Shown one piece after another: positions 1-5,282 of a stretch of DNA of 26,287 nt (position 1 is the stretch's first letter; each line of letters begins with the position of its first letter). The stretch is from a virus. The position numbers and the translations under genes are program-made. The stretch spans positions 1 to 26,287 of IMG/VR virus record IMGVR_UViG_3300042922_000129; one strand, 5' to 3'. Below the pieces are notes generated by a model. It made no database searches and was not told where the DNA came from. It saw only the letters and a program-made list of their open reading frames with translations.

Positions 1-362
1 CTAAAAAGGTTATGAAATGGATAGTTATTCATAATGACCATGAAAACGGAAGAGATTCAGACTATTCATATACCAGTGCATTAACGGATAAAGATTTTTA
101 TGTATTAATAAAACCTAGCAAGTTTCACTCAGGTCGCGAGTGTTTTAATCCAAGTACAGACATAAAAGCGGCGTGGGATGTTATGAAGAAAATGCGAAAC
201 GAAACATTTTATGTTAGAGAGAAATTTATGGAAAATTTACAAATGGTTGTTAGTAGAAGGACTTGTCCAGAAACAGATTGGCTGATAATGTGGCATGGTG
301 TAATGTGGCATATGGAACCTATTGATATTTGCAAGGCTGGCTTGCTTGCAATGATCGATTAA
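1..362 (+). CDS. Phage ABA-sandwich domain protein, 5'-truncated by window edge
   Basis: The reading frame is open to the left edge. The first codons (from position 3) read KKVMKW, which resembles the N-terminal EKVMGW signature I associate with phage ABA-sandwich (BC1872-type) proteins, so the ATG at 12 is probably internal and the gene begins upstream. That ATG also has no usable ribosome binding site: AAAAAGG ends two bases before it. The rest fits the family: a FNPSTDIKAAWDVMKKM segment near residue 46 and a C-terminal IDICKAGLLAM helix. The function of this phage domain is not established. It is usually found among early or middle phage genes, which fits its position upstream of the packaging region. 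The family assignment is from recalled motif similarity. Confidence 0.6.
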   Translation, partial: KKVMKWIVIHNDHENGRDSDYSYTSALTDKDFYVLIKPSKFHSGRECFNPSTDIKAAWDVMKKMRNETFYVREKFMENLQMVVSRRTCPETDWLIMWHGVMWHMEPIDICKAGLLAMID

Positions 363-385
363 AACTGAATAAGGGGGAATATATT

Positions 386-559
386 TTGGGGCGTGACAAT
401 TATTTAAGATTAGAAAATAGGATTAAGTTTCTTGAAGAGCAAAACAGGCATTTACTAAGTATGCTTGCAAGGTATGAATTAATTCGTCCCATTCAAGTCG
501 TTGTTGATATTAAAGACGCAGAAAAATTGTGTGAAATAAAAAGACAAATGGACAGATGA
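386..559 (+). CDS. Small coiled-coil protein, unknown function
   Basis: A 57-residue protein starting at TTG 386, chosen because AAGGGGG at 371-377 lies eight bases upstream. The longer frame opening at 329 lies inside the preceding gene and has no such site. The sequence is helical and charged: LRLENRIKFLEEQNRHLL (about residues 7-24) has heptad-like leucines, followed by a short beta-like stretch (PIQVVVDI) and a basic tail. It sits between the ABA-sandwich protein and the DUF1492-like protein in the same orientation. I do not recognise a family. A coiled-coil dimer or an adaptor role is only a guess from composition. Confidence 0.6.
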   Translation: MGRDNYLRLENRIKFLEEQNRHLLSMLARYELIRPIQVVVDIKDAEKLCEIKRQMDR

Positions 560-578
560 TTCGCGGGGAGGGGTGTGG

Positions 579-1046
579 GTGATTGATGTACAAAGGCAAA
601 ACAAAGAAGCGTTGAGGCTGATACTTAACTACGGCGAAATGCGAAAGGCTTATATAGACGCTACAGCGGCCTACAGTGAAATAGCGGCTACTGCATATAC
701 CGGAATGCCACACGGAAGCGGTACAAGCAATCCTACGATGAATAAGGCGGTAAAGCTAACTGATATTGATGCGTTAAAGGACAAGCTTATGGTAGTCGAG
801 AGCATGGAGAAGACGTTGAGCGAAAAGAAAAGGGCTTTCCTGGACTTTCGGCGCAGGGCGGAGGTGGTAGAAACAAAAGGAGTCGGCAGGCCGCCGTGGG
901 TTGATTATGTACAGGCTAGATATGGGATGTGGCATGAAGAGCGTTATGGAGTTGCGTTTGTTCCGTCGAGAAGGGCTATGATAACATGGATGAATGATAT
1001 CGTCGATGTTACGGTTAGAATTGGGATAAAAATAGGGGTTTTATAG
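579..1046 (+). CDS. DUF1492/ArpU-like phage protein, candidate late transcription regulator
   Basis: About 155 residues. GTG 579 is preferred over GTG 573 because GGGGAGGGG at 564-572 is correctly spaced only for 579. The middle carries GMPHGSGTSN, the hallmark I associate with DUF1492/ArpU/RinA-like phage proteins. It is followed by a long charged helix (about residues 60-95) in which those proteins place a linker before a sigma-like helix-turn-helix. The C-terminal part, after GRPPWVDYVQARYG, is less typical, so the DNA-binding part is divergent or replaced. In Gram-positive phages this family sits at the end of the early region and activates the morphogenesis operon. The promoter-like element and hairpin immediately downstream agree with that role, but it is inferred. 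Confidence 0.55.
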   Translation: MIDVQRQNKEALRLILNYGEMRKAYIDATAAYSEIAATAYTGMPHGSGTSNPTMNKAVKLTDIDALKDKLMVVESMEKTLSEKKRAFLDFRRRAEVVETKGVGRPPWVDYVQARYGMWHEERYGVAFVPSRRAMITWMNDIVDVTVRIGIKIGVL

Positions 1047-1088
1047 ATAAAAAATAATATAGTGCAGCGCCAAAACCCAGTAAATCCG

Positions 1089-1097
1089 TGATATTAT
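1089..1097 (+). promoter_or_regulatory. Candidate extended -10 promoter for the late operon
   Basis: TG at 1089-1090, one spacer base, then TATTAT at 1092-1097 matches an extended -10 (TGnTATAAT) with one mismatch. No recognisable -35 hexamer lies 16-18 bases upstream, as expected for an extended -10 or an activator-dependent promoter. The predicted start, near 1104, is just before a hairpin. It lies directly after the ArpU-like gene, where a late promoter would be expected. Confidence 0.35.
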
Positions 1098-1106
1098 GAT
1101 AATGTA

Positions 1107-1141
1107 GGAGTTGCGCGAGAGGGCGTAGCTCCTTTCTCTAT
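1107..1141 (+). terminator. Hairpin with weak U-rich tail: terminator or leader structure
   Basis: GGAGTTGCGC (1107-1116) pairs over 10 positions, two of them G-U wobbles, with GCGTAGCTCC (1123-1132) around a six-base loop. TTTCTCTATT follows. It could terminate early transcription after the ArpU-like gene, or form the 5' hairpin of a late transcript starting near 1104. The U tract is interrupted, so termination would be partial. Confidence 0.45.
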
Positions 1142-1158
1142 TAAAGGGAGATGCAAGC

Positions 1159-1461
1159 ATGACAAGCGTACAAATATTAAACGCCAATGAAACGATAACA
1201 GTAGAGTTCCCTGATGATATAAGCCATGAGGAAATACGTCATATAGCCGCAGAAGAGGCCAAGGCGTGGAGATTAGAGCATCCAGGCAAGAAGATAGCAA
1301 GGATAGAGGTTACGCACGATGTAGGCGGTTTTGTGAATGTGAGGACGGTTGAGCGAAGTCCGATAAAGAGATTACGGCGCATAACAGGATATTTGTCAAA
1401 TTTAGACAATTTTAACGATGCTAAGAGAGATGAGCTTTCTGAGAGGAAGGCGCATGTATGA
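1159..1461 (+). CDS. Small protein with NrdD C-terminus-like motif
   Basis: A 100-residue protein with a good ribosome binding site (AAAGGGAGATG) before ATG 1159. The N-terminal two thirds is an alpha/beta segment with no family I recognise. The last ~30 residues (RRITGYLSNLDNFNDAKRDE, then LSERKAHV) resemble the extreme C-terminus of class III anaerobic ribonucleotide reductase (NrdD), which reads roughly R-V-T-G-Y ... F-N-x-x-K ... E-x-K-x-R. The four zinc-ligand cysteines and the glycyl-radical loop of NrdD are absent, so it cannot be a reductase. Small phage proteins carrying only this motif are sometimes annotated as NrdD by similarity. Its stop overlaps the start of the next gene (ATGA). 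Confidence 0.55.
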   Translation: MTSVQILNANETITVEFPDDISHEEIRHIAAEEAKAWRLEHPGKKIARIEVTHDVGGFVNVRTVERSPIKRLRRITGYLSNLDNFNDAKRDELSERKAHV

Positions 1462-1619
1462 CAACATTTGCTTATGTGTTTGTTCAACCGCATCATCCTA
1501 CTTTTATTAAAAGCACTTCCGATCCAATTGCAGTGCCGGGAATCGTGTTTTTTGGGATAACTATTATTGCTATTTGCATTGTGTGTTTTTTAATTTATAA
1601 AGCGGTGATCAACAGGTGA
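1458..1619 (+). CDS. Small single-TM membrane protein
   Basis: A 53-residue protein whose ATG (1458) overlaps the TGA of the previous gene as ATGA, indicating translational coupling. The N-terminal half is polar with several His and Pro residues (VQPHHPTF). The C-terminal half is one strong membrane segment of about 22 residues (GIVFFGITIIAICIVCFLIY) ending in a short basic tail. The topology predicted from the positive-inside rule is an outside N-terminus and an inside C-terminus. Its own stop overlaps the GTG start of the next gene. No family is recognised. Late phage operons often carry such tiny membrane proteins of unknown role. Confidence 0.6.
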   Translation: MTTFAYVFVQPHHPTFIKSTSDPIAVPGIVFFGITIIAICIVCFLIYKAVINR

Positions 1620-1756
1620 ATGTATGCAGTTATCATGTAAAGAATAACGACAAAGAAAAACTCATCAATTGCGGCACATGTACGCATTATGATATGCGCA
1701 AGTCAAAGTGCAATATAGAGCAGACAATCAAAGGGGAGGTGAAGAAATGGAATTAA
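1616..1756 (+). CDS. Small Cys-rich zinc-finger-like protein
   Basis: A 46-residue protein starting at GTG 1616, which overlaps the previous stop codon. It contains Cys4, an INCGTCTHYD knuckle (two Cys two residues apart) and a further Cys in RKSKC. This layout resembles short phage proteins with an N-C-x-x-C-x-H-Y-D ... C pattern that probably bind one zinc. Its 3' end overlaps the next gene's start by 10 bases, and the next gene's ribosome binding site lies within it, so these four genes (1159-2115) form one coupled block. Function unknown. Confidence 0.55.
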   Translation: MNVCSYHVKNNDKEKLINCGTCTHYDMRKSKCNIEQTIKGEVKKWN

Positions 1757-2115
1757 ATGATTTGCTAAGCGGAAAAGGGTTTCAGATTCCTGTTAGTCTG
1801 GTACCGAACAAAGATGACATTGCAAAGATTGCAAAGGCTACTAGTGAGCACCAGTTGGCATTAGCTCAGATTGAATTGGATAGGCCAAACAAAACGCCGT
1901 CAGAGTACCATATGGCTATTTCAGAGCAGTATGACGCTTATTATGCCAAGATTACAGCAAAGCCACCACTGCCGGTTATGCCGGTTGATTGTGAAGGATG
2001 TGGACACGCAATGAACATCGTCAGTAATGATGGAATCGCGGTAGGTAAGCAGTGTAGCAATCAGGCGTGTTTGAAGACGTACACGTACAATGTGGCTGAT
2101 TTTAGGAAGGAATAG
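1747..2115 (+). CDS. Zinc-ribbon-containing phage protein, unknown function
   Basis: A 122-residue protein. ATG 1747 is chosen because GGGGAGGTG lies at a proper distance just upstream; the longer frame from 1708 lacks a site and lies inside the previous gene. The N-terminal two thirds is helical, with a conserved-looking PSEYHMAISEQYDAYY stretch (about residues 51-66). The C-terminal third is a zinc ribbon: DCEGCGHAM, then QCSNQAC and an aromatic strand (TYTYN). The ribbon suggests nucleic-acid or protein binding, but no catalytic residues are visible. Confidence 0.6.
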   Translation: MELNDLLSGKGFQIPVSLVPNKDDIAKIAKATSEHQLALAQIELDRPNKTPSEYHMAISEQYDAYYAKITAKPPLPVMPVDCEGCGHAMNIVSNDGIAVGKQCSNQACLKTYTYNVADFRKE

Positions 2116-2310
2116 GAGGTGGTCGGCGTGGGTAACTGCGCTGATTAAACGGTGGTGATATAAAAGCATGATGCCGACTTATGACGGACATCAATTCGGT
2201 TAAATATAGCTGCTTGCTGCGTGACACTATATACTCAACTGACGGGCGAGCGGCTGCCCCCATACCCACTCTATAGGGCGCTGGTTTAGGCTGGCGCTCT
2301 ACTCCCCAAA
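2116..2310. other. Structured non-coding stretch
   Basis: About 195 bases with no convincing gene; the two best-placed frames encode only 6 and 11 residues. It is locally GC-rich and has two short dyads: GGGC/GCCC around 2244-2259, and a seven-pair AGGGCGC/GCGCTCT dyad with a 12-base loop near 2275-2300. It separates the + strand small-gene block from the convergent minus-strand micro-operon. It could be a packaging-related or regulatory element. No cloverleaf or known riboswitch core was found. Confidence 0.3.
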
Positions 2311-2336
2311 AAGAAAAACCGCCCTACTGGACGGTT
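2311..2336 (-). terminator. Rho-independent terminator of the minus-strand micro-operon
   Basis: Read on the minus strand, AACCGTCC pairs with GGGCGGTT (one wobble) around a four-base loop, AGTA, followed by TTTCTTTTT. The stop codon of the last minus-strand gene (2324-2326) lies in the loop and arm, so gene and terminator overlap. Confidence 0.75.
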
Positions 2337-2509
2337 GTGATGATTCGTTGATTGAACCATTCTTTTTCAGTTAGTGTTTCTTCTTGCAGTGTGTGGTTAT
2401 ACAAAATAACTTCATGGCTTGATCCGTTTTCTGGGTTTGTTCCAATATATTCATATAAAAATGTTCTTCCTAATTTGTCAGTGGCGTTAAACATTTGATT
2501 TGCTTTCAT
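2324..2509 (-). CDS. Small protein, unknown function (last gene of minus-strand micro-operon)
   Basis: A 61-residue protein. ATG at 2509 is chosen because AAGGAG lies at normal spacing upstream; the GTG three codons earlier overlaps that site. The sequence (NATDKLGRTFLYEYIGTNPE) suggests a small beta-rich fold with no Cys clusters or membrane segment. Its start lies 22 bases inside the preceding gene in another frame, so translation is probably coupled. No family recognised. Confidence 0.6.
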   Translation of the reverse strand: MKANQMFNATDKLGRTFLYEYIGTNPENGSSHEVILYNHTLQEETLTEKEWFNQRIITTVQ

Positions 2510-2636
2510 TCTTATCACTCCTTATTTTAACTATGAATTGCTTGACTTGTTCGTGCTCTTCGTCAGTGAGGAAATATTTACGCTGTTTGCGGCCTGTTGG
2601 TGGTCTGCCTGCGCCTTCTCTTTTGCCGCCTCTCAT
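2487..2636 (-). CDS. Small basic protein with RGGKREGAGRPP motif
   Basis: A 49-residue protein whose ATG overlaps the TGA of the 35-aa gene upstream (ATGA) and whose end overlaps the next gene. The N-terminus is a Gly/Arg-rich RGGKREGAGRPPTGRK tract, like an AT-hook or a disordered nucleic-acid-binding arm. It is followed by an amphipathic helix, LTDEEHEQVKQFIVKIR (about residues 23-39). I recall many short phage proteins with the RxGAGRPP start followed by a LTxEEHxxVK helix; they are usually hypothetical and sometimes described as putative DNA-binding. DNA binding is plausible from composition only. Confidence 0.6.
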   Translation of the reverse strand: MRGGKREGAGRPPTGRKQRKYFLTDEEHEQVKQFIVKIRSDKNESKSNV

Positions 2637-2740
2637 TGCCAATATCTCTTTGATCTTTTGAATATGTCGAAAGGATAGTTTAACAATTTAAACGCTTTGC
2701 TAAACTGCTTTTTTCTACGCGTATTGCGACAAAAAATCAT
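2633..2740 (-). CDS. Very small basic protein (35 aa) in minus-strand micro-operon
   Basis: A 35-residue frame whose ATG overlaps the stop of the 63-aa gene (ATGA) and whose TGA overlaps the ATG of the 49-aa gene (ATGA). Four-base overlaps at both ends exactly fill the gap between neighbours, which argues for a real coupled cistron. The product is very basic and aromatic (CRNTRRKKQFSKAFKLLNYP) with no membrane segment. It could be a nucleic-acid-binding peptide or merely a translational bridge. Confidence 0.4.
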   Translation of the reverse strand: MIFCRNTRRKKQFSKAFKLLNYPFDIFKRSKRYWQ

Positions 2741-2928
2741 TGGCAAATTTCTCCTTGTGCATGGTTGTTTATTTTATCAATAAACCATTCTACAGACATA
2801 CCGTTTCTTGACGTTCTCATCTGTGAAAAGCATTTTATGGCGAGTTCGTTTGCTTCGCTCCATTCATATCCTTTGTTCGCTATCATTTTTGTTGCTTTAA
2901 TCATGTTGTTGTATGTTATCCGCTTCAT
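2737..2928 (-). CDS. Small helical protein (first gene of minus-strand micro-operon)
   Basis: A 63-residue protein with a GGAGTG ribosome binding site just upstream of ATG 2928. The pattern is two or three helices: MIKATKMIANKGYEWSEA, then ELAIKCFSQM, then a GMSVEWFIDKI helix. This resembles small phage proteins with an A-x-x-(L/I)-I-x-x-K-G ... G-M-(S/P)-x-E-x-(F/Y)-I-D-x-I pattern that I have seen only as hypothetical. It is the promoter-proximal gene of the minus-strand cluster and opposes the surrounding late genes. It may be expressed at a different stage from them, for example as a moron or immunity-type gene; that is inferred from orientation and the promoter. Confidence 0.6.
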   Translation of the reverse strand: MKRITYNNMIKATKMIANKGYEWSEANELAIKCFSQMRTSRNGMSVEWFIDKINNHAQGEICQ

Positions 2929-2961
2929 TTTGCAATCACTCCGTTTCGTTTATTTGATCTA

Positions 2962-2990
2962 ATAGTATCACTAGTTTGTTTGAATTGCAA
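2962..2990 (-). promoter_or_regulatory. Sigma-A-like promoter of the minus-strand micro-operon
   Basis: On the minus strand, TTGCAA (2990-2985) and TACTAT (2967-2962) are separated by exactly 17 bases. A TG one base before the -10 adds an extended -10 feature. Each hexamer matches the consensus at four of six positions. The first gene starts about 30 bases downstream with a good ribosome binding site. Confidence 0.55.
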
Positions 2991-3004
2991 TACCTATATT
3001 CAAA
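2979..3004. promoter_or_regulatory. Inverted repeat overlapping the -35: candidate operator
   Basis: TTTGAAT (2979-2985) and ATTCAAA (2998-3004) form a perfect seven-base dyad with a 12-base spacer. It covers the -35 box of the minus-strand promoter, the position expected for a repressor or activator operator. The regulator is not identifiable in this window. Confidence 0.4.
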
Positions 3005-3120
3005 TTATTTTTAACATTGTAAAACAGGCAATTACTCGTTGGTCGCAACAACGTTACGGCTTTACCACCTTGGCTGTATTTGGTAATTGTTTGTTTTATG
3101 TGGTTAAAGGATGTGAGAAG

Positions 3121-3312
3121 ATGCGATTTTTGGATGCTGGCAAGTTGAAGTGGATAATGGGGATAACGCCTGATAATTGTGTGTCGAGAGATCTTATTGA
3201 TTGGGCTGTTATGGAAAAAGATGATATAAAAGTGCAGCGAATATTAGATGTTGCGCAGAAAATTGAGCAGAGATATAGATTGGCGCATGGATTGCCAAAT
3301 ATGGGCGTGTAG
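3121..3312 (+). CDS. Small hypothetical phage protein
   Basis: A 63-residue protein. ATG 3121 is preferred because AAAGGATG lies upstream; the frame is open back to 2980, but that part overlaps the minus-strand promoter and has unlikely composition. The protein is helical, with CVSRDLIDWAVMEKDDIKVQ in the middle and no Cys pair or membrane segment. It is the first + strand gene after the minus-strand cluster. It is followed two bases later by a double zinc-ribbon gene and then the small terminase, so it probably belongs to the packaging-region transcript. Family unknown. Confidence 0.5.
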   Translation: MRFLDAGKLKWIMGITPDNCVSRDLIDWAVMEKDDIKVQRILDVAQKIEQRYRLAHGLPNMGV

Positions 3313-3314
3313 AT

Positions 3315-3584
3315 ATGGTTGTTGATATTGAGTCGAGAAGAAAAGAACGAACATTGACCGGAAACGCAATGTGTTTAGGATGTAAGCATAAATGGGAAGC
3401 TGTTGCTCCTGTTGGAACAGTGACGCTTAAATGCCCAGAATGTGACACAAATAGAGGCGTGTTTATTAATTTGGTTGATGAAGGTGAAATGCACAGGTGG
3501 AATTGCAATTGTGGCAATGATTTGTTTTATATAAGCCCTGAGCGGATATATTGCCCTGTGTGCGGATTACAGCAAAGTTTTTGA
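3315..3584 (+). CDS. Double zinc-ribbon protein
   Basis: An 89-residue protein with two Cys-x-x-Cys pairs per half. CLGCKHKW and CPECDTNRG (about residues 20-45) form a first ribbon. CNCGND and CPVCGLQQ (about 64-86) form a second. The first half resembles a common small phage protein with a C-x-x-C-x-H-x-W ... C-P-x-C pattern. The start codon has no strong ribosome binding site but lies two bases after the previous stop, so coupling is likely. Being directly upstream of the small terminase suggests a nucleic-acid-related role, but nothing in the sequence proves it. Confidence 0.65.
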   Translation: MVVDIESRRKERTLTGNAMCLGCKHKWEAVAPVGTVTLKCPECDTNRGVFINLVDEGEMHRWNCNCGNDLFYISPERIYCPVCGLQQSF

Positions 3585-3598
3585 TGGAAGGTGATAGT

Positions 3599-4078
3599 AT
3601 GGCTAGACCTAATAAGTGGGATGAATTGGATATGCCTAGTAAGCTTGATAGCGTCAAAGGATGGGCTATGAATGGTTCCACAGACCAAGATATCTCTGAT
3701 ATGCTAGGAATTTCTACCACTTTATTATATGAGTGGAAAAAGGATAAACCGGAGTTTGCTGAGGCTATAAAAAAGGGAAAGATGGTTTCTAATGGAGAGC
3801 TGTTAAATAGTGCATTTACGCAGTCTGTTGGTTTTTTCTATAAAGAGCAGATCCCGGTAAGAGTAAAGGATTATAAGTTAATAGAAGGTCAATTGAAACA
3901 GATTGAGCGTGTTGAAGTGGTCGAAGTAGATAAGTATAATCCTCCTAATCCAACGATGAATATATTCATGTTGAAAAACAGGTTGCCAGAAGAGTATAAG
4001 GATAAACAACAAACAGAGTTGACCGGCAAAGATGGCGGCGATTTGACGATCAATGTGAATATTGTGGATGGTGACTGA
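3599..4078 (+). CDS. terS: Terminase small subunit
   Basis: A 159-residue protein starting at ATG 3599, with GGAAGGTG upstream. The N-terminal half has a helix-turn-helix: WAMNGSTDQDISDMLGISTT followed by LLYEWKKDKPEF (about residues 22-53), as in small terminases that recognise the packaging site. The C-terminus has NIFMLKNRLPEEYKD, then TELTGKDGG, a signature I associate with many Firmicutes phage small terminases. The family forms rings that bind concatemeric phage DNA and deliver it to the large subunit. Unlike many phages, five other genes or gene remnants lie between it and the large subunit. Its stop overlaps the next start. Confidence 0.85.
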   Translation: MARPNKWDELDMPSKLDSVKGWAMNGSTDQDISDMLGISTTLLYEWKKDKPEFAEAIKKGKMVSNGELLNSAFTQSVGFFYKEQIPVRVKDYKLIEGQLKQIERVEVVEVDKYNPPNPTMNIFMLKNRLPEEYKDKQQTELTGKDGGDLTINVNIVDGD

Positions 4079-4296
4079 TGGAGCAGATAGCGTTAGCAAT
4101 ATTTGGCGTAACTGCCATATGGTTAAGCCAAGATAAAGATGAGAAAAGACGCAAATATGCTCCTGTTCTTGGTTTGTGTGGACAGCCGTTTTGGTTTTAT
4201 ACGGCTTATATAAACCAGCAATGGGGTATTTTTGTTTTGTGTATCTTTTATACTTTTAGCTGGTACAAGGGAGTAAAAACGTACTGGTTAAGGTGA
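4078..4296 (+). CDS. Small membrane protein, PnuC-like phage type
   Basis: A 72-residue protein with ATG overlapping the terS stop (TGATG). It has two or three hydrophobic segments: residues 3-17, about 30-45 (VLGLCGQPFWFYTAYI) and about 48-66 (WGIFVLCIFYTFSWYKGV). The W-L-S-Q-D-x-x-E-x-x-R-x-x-A-P-V-x-G-L-x-G-Q-P-F-W-F-Y pattern recurs in small phage proteins distantly resembling nicotinamide riboside transporter PnuC, though far too short to be a complete one. It would sit in the host inner membrane. Function unknown. Confidence 0.6.
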   Translation: MEQIALAIFGVTAIWLSQDKDEKRRKYAPVLGLCGQPFWFYTAYINQQWGIFVLCIFYTFSWYKGVKTYWLR

Positions 4297-4310
4297 TGAT
4301 TTCTAAGGTT

Positions 4311-4329
4311 CGATAATGTAAGATTATCG
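4311..4329 (+). repeat. Perfect short inverted repeat before the frameshifted gene
   Basis: CGATAAT (4311-4317) and ATTATCG (4323-4329) are perfect complements around a five-base loop. It lies in a 51-base intergenic gap just before the ribosome binding site of the next gene. With no U tract it is not a terminator. It may be an operator or an mRNA hairpin. Confidence 0.4.
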
Positions 4330-4347
4330 GAAGTTGAGAGGTAAAAT

Positions 4348-4630
4348 ATGGATATTTTGTGGCAATGTGTTTTAATATCGATTGTAATTTTTGTCTTTGC
4401 TTTTGTTGCAGCGTTGATTGTCAACAAAGAAGAGTATGATGCTAACAAGAGAGAAAAAGAACAACCTGACTGCAAAATTATTGACTTATATTGTCCTTGT
4501 TGCTGTGAAAAGATTGCCGAAAAAGCTGATACGTTTAAAACAAGAATTGGAGCAGACTTTTTTTGCATGTGATCATTGCGGCTTTACAAATGTATTTTTA
4601 GCGTTTAGTAGGATGCCAATTAGCAAGTGA
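4348..4630 (+). pseudogene. Membrane-anchored zinc-ribbon protein, frameshifted at a T7 tract
   Basis: The first frame (4348-4572) encodes a TM segment (about residues 5-26), a charged linker and half a zinc ribbon (DLYCPCCCEKIAEKAD), then stops soon after seven Ts at 4558-4564. The +1 frame continues from the tract with FACDHCGFTNVFLAF and ends at 4630, supplying the missing second Cys pair. Reading the tract as six Ts would give one protein of about 93 residues with N-terminal TM and C-terminal zinc ribbon. Possible explanations are a real mutation, a sequence error, or slippage. The start has GAGAGG upstream. Confidence 0.65.
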
Positions 4631-4696
4631 CTATAACTACTAAATATGCTCAAAAACCAGCGATGTAGTAATTTCAAGTGTTTGCGGGTGATTTTT

Positions 4697-4744
4697 GGGA
4701 CACGAACGTCCCGAAAAAGTTCAAAAACGAGACGTTGATGTCCC
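4697..4744. promoter_or_regulatory. Pair of inverted 16-bp operator-like sites
   Basis: Site 1 (4697-4712, + strand) reads GGGACACGAACGTCCC. Site 2 (4729-4744, minus strand) reads GGGACATCAACGTCTC, identical at 13 of 16 positions. Each is itself a partial palindrome (GGGAC ... GTCCC or GTCTC). They are 32 bp apart, about three helical turns, 20 bases before the winged-helix-like gene. The arrangement suggests cooperative binding by a protein dimer, possibly the adjacent gene product, but could also form a long RNA hairpin. Confidence 0.5.
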
Positions 4745-4763
4745 GCGATTGTGAGGTGATTGA

Positions 4764-5282
4764 ATGTATAAGCGGCTTCAATTAATTAGCAAATATGGCG
4801 AGGTGGTGTCAGACCAAACAACAGCGTTTAATGATGCGTTGACTGACGAGGGATACAGGTTCCCGGCACACAAAGCAGGGGCGAGGATGTTTGATGCAAT
4901 ACAATTCCCGCATGAAATGATTGATTCTGATATTGGTAAAATGACAAGGCTGTCTAAGATGATGATAGGCGATACAAACGCCCTTGGTTATCGAAGTGGC
5001 AAGAAGATTTACCCATACACCGAAAGCGGAATTTGTGAGCTTGTAGGGCTTTCTGGTAAGCGTGGCAGGCAGTTTATACAGCGCATGGAACGATTGCGAA
5101 TGATGAAGAAGAAGCCAATGCAGGATGGTGATGTGTATTACGTCATTAATCCTGCTTATTTTATGGCTGCTGGTAAGCGTTTGACGTGCGCGTTGTTCTT
5201 AGAGTTTCAACAGGAGTTAGCGCCGTTGTTGCCTGGTTATGTGCTTGCGTGGTTTCTGAGACAAGCAAAAGAAATGCAGTGA
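4764..5282 (+). CDS. Putative winged-helix DNA-binding protein (RepL-like)
   Basis: A 172-residue protein with GTGAGGTGA upstream of ATG 4764. The N-terminal ~60 residues contain GEVVSDQTTAFNDAL. The central part (about 60-135) looks like a winged helix: a charged helix, a YTESGICELVGLSGKRGRQF recognition-type unit, then RLRMMKKKP and a beta-hairpin (DVYYVINPAYFM). The YYVINPAYFMAAGKRL segment recalls RepL/plasmid replication-initiator and related regulators, where the hairpin ends in N-P-x-x-F. It could be a transcription regulator or a packaging or replication-associated DNA binder. The twin inverted sites just upstream fit autoregulation. I cannot assign a family firmly. Confidence 0.5.
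   Translation: MYKRLQLISKYGEVVSDQTTAFNDALTDEGYRFPAHKAGARMFDAIQFPHEMIDSDIGKMTRLSKMMIGDTNALGYRSGKKIYPYTESGICELVGLSGKRGRQFIQRMERLRMMKKKPMQDGDVYYVINPAYFMAAGKRLTCALFLEFQQELAPLLPGYVLAWFLRQAKEMQ

Noticed and set aside
2129-2195. Tiny frames (6 and 11 codons) after the zinc-ribbon gene
   Set aside because: Too short to support as genes, although the first follows a strong AGGAGGTGG; could be chance or a leader peptide.
2160-2310. Possible tRNA or cos site
   Set aside because: No cloverleaf with a T-arm could be built, and no direct evidence for a cohesive end; P22-type phages usually package by headful.
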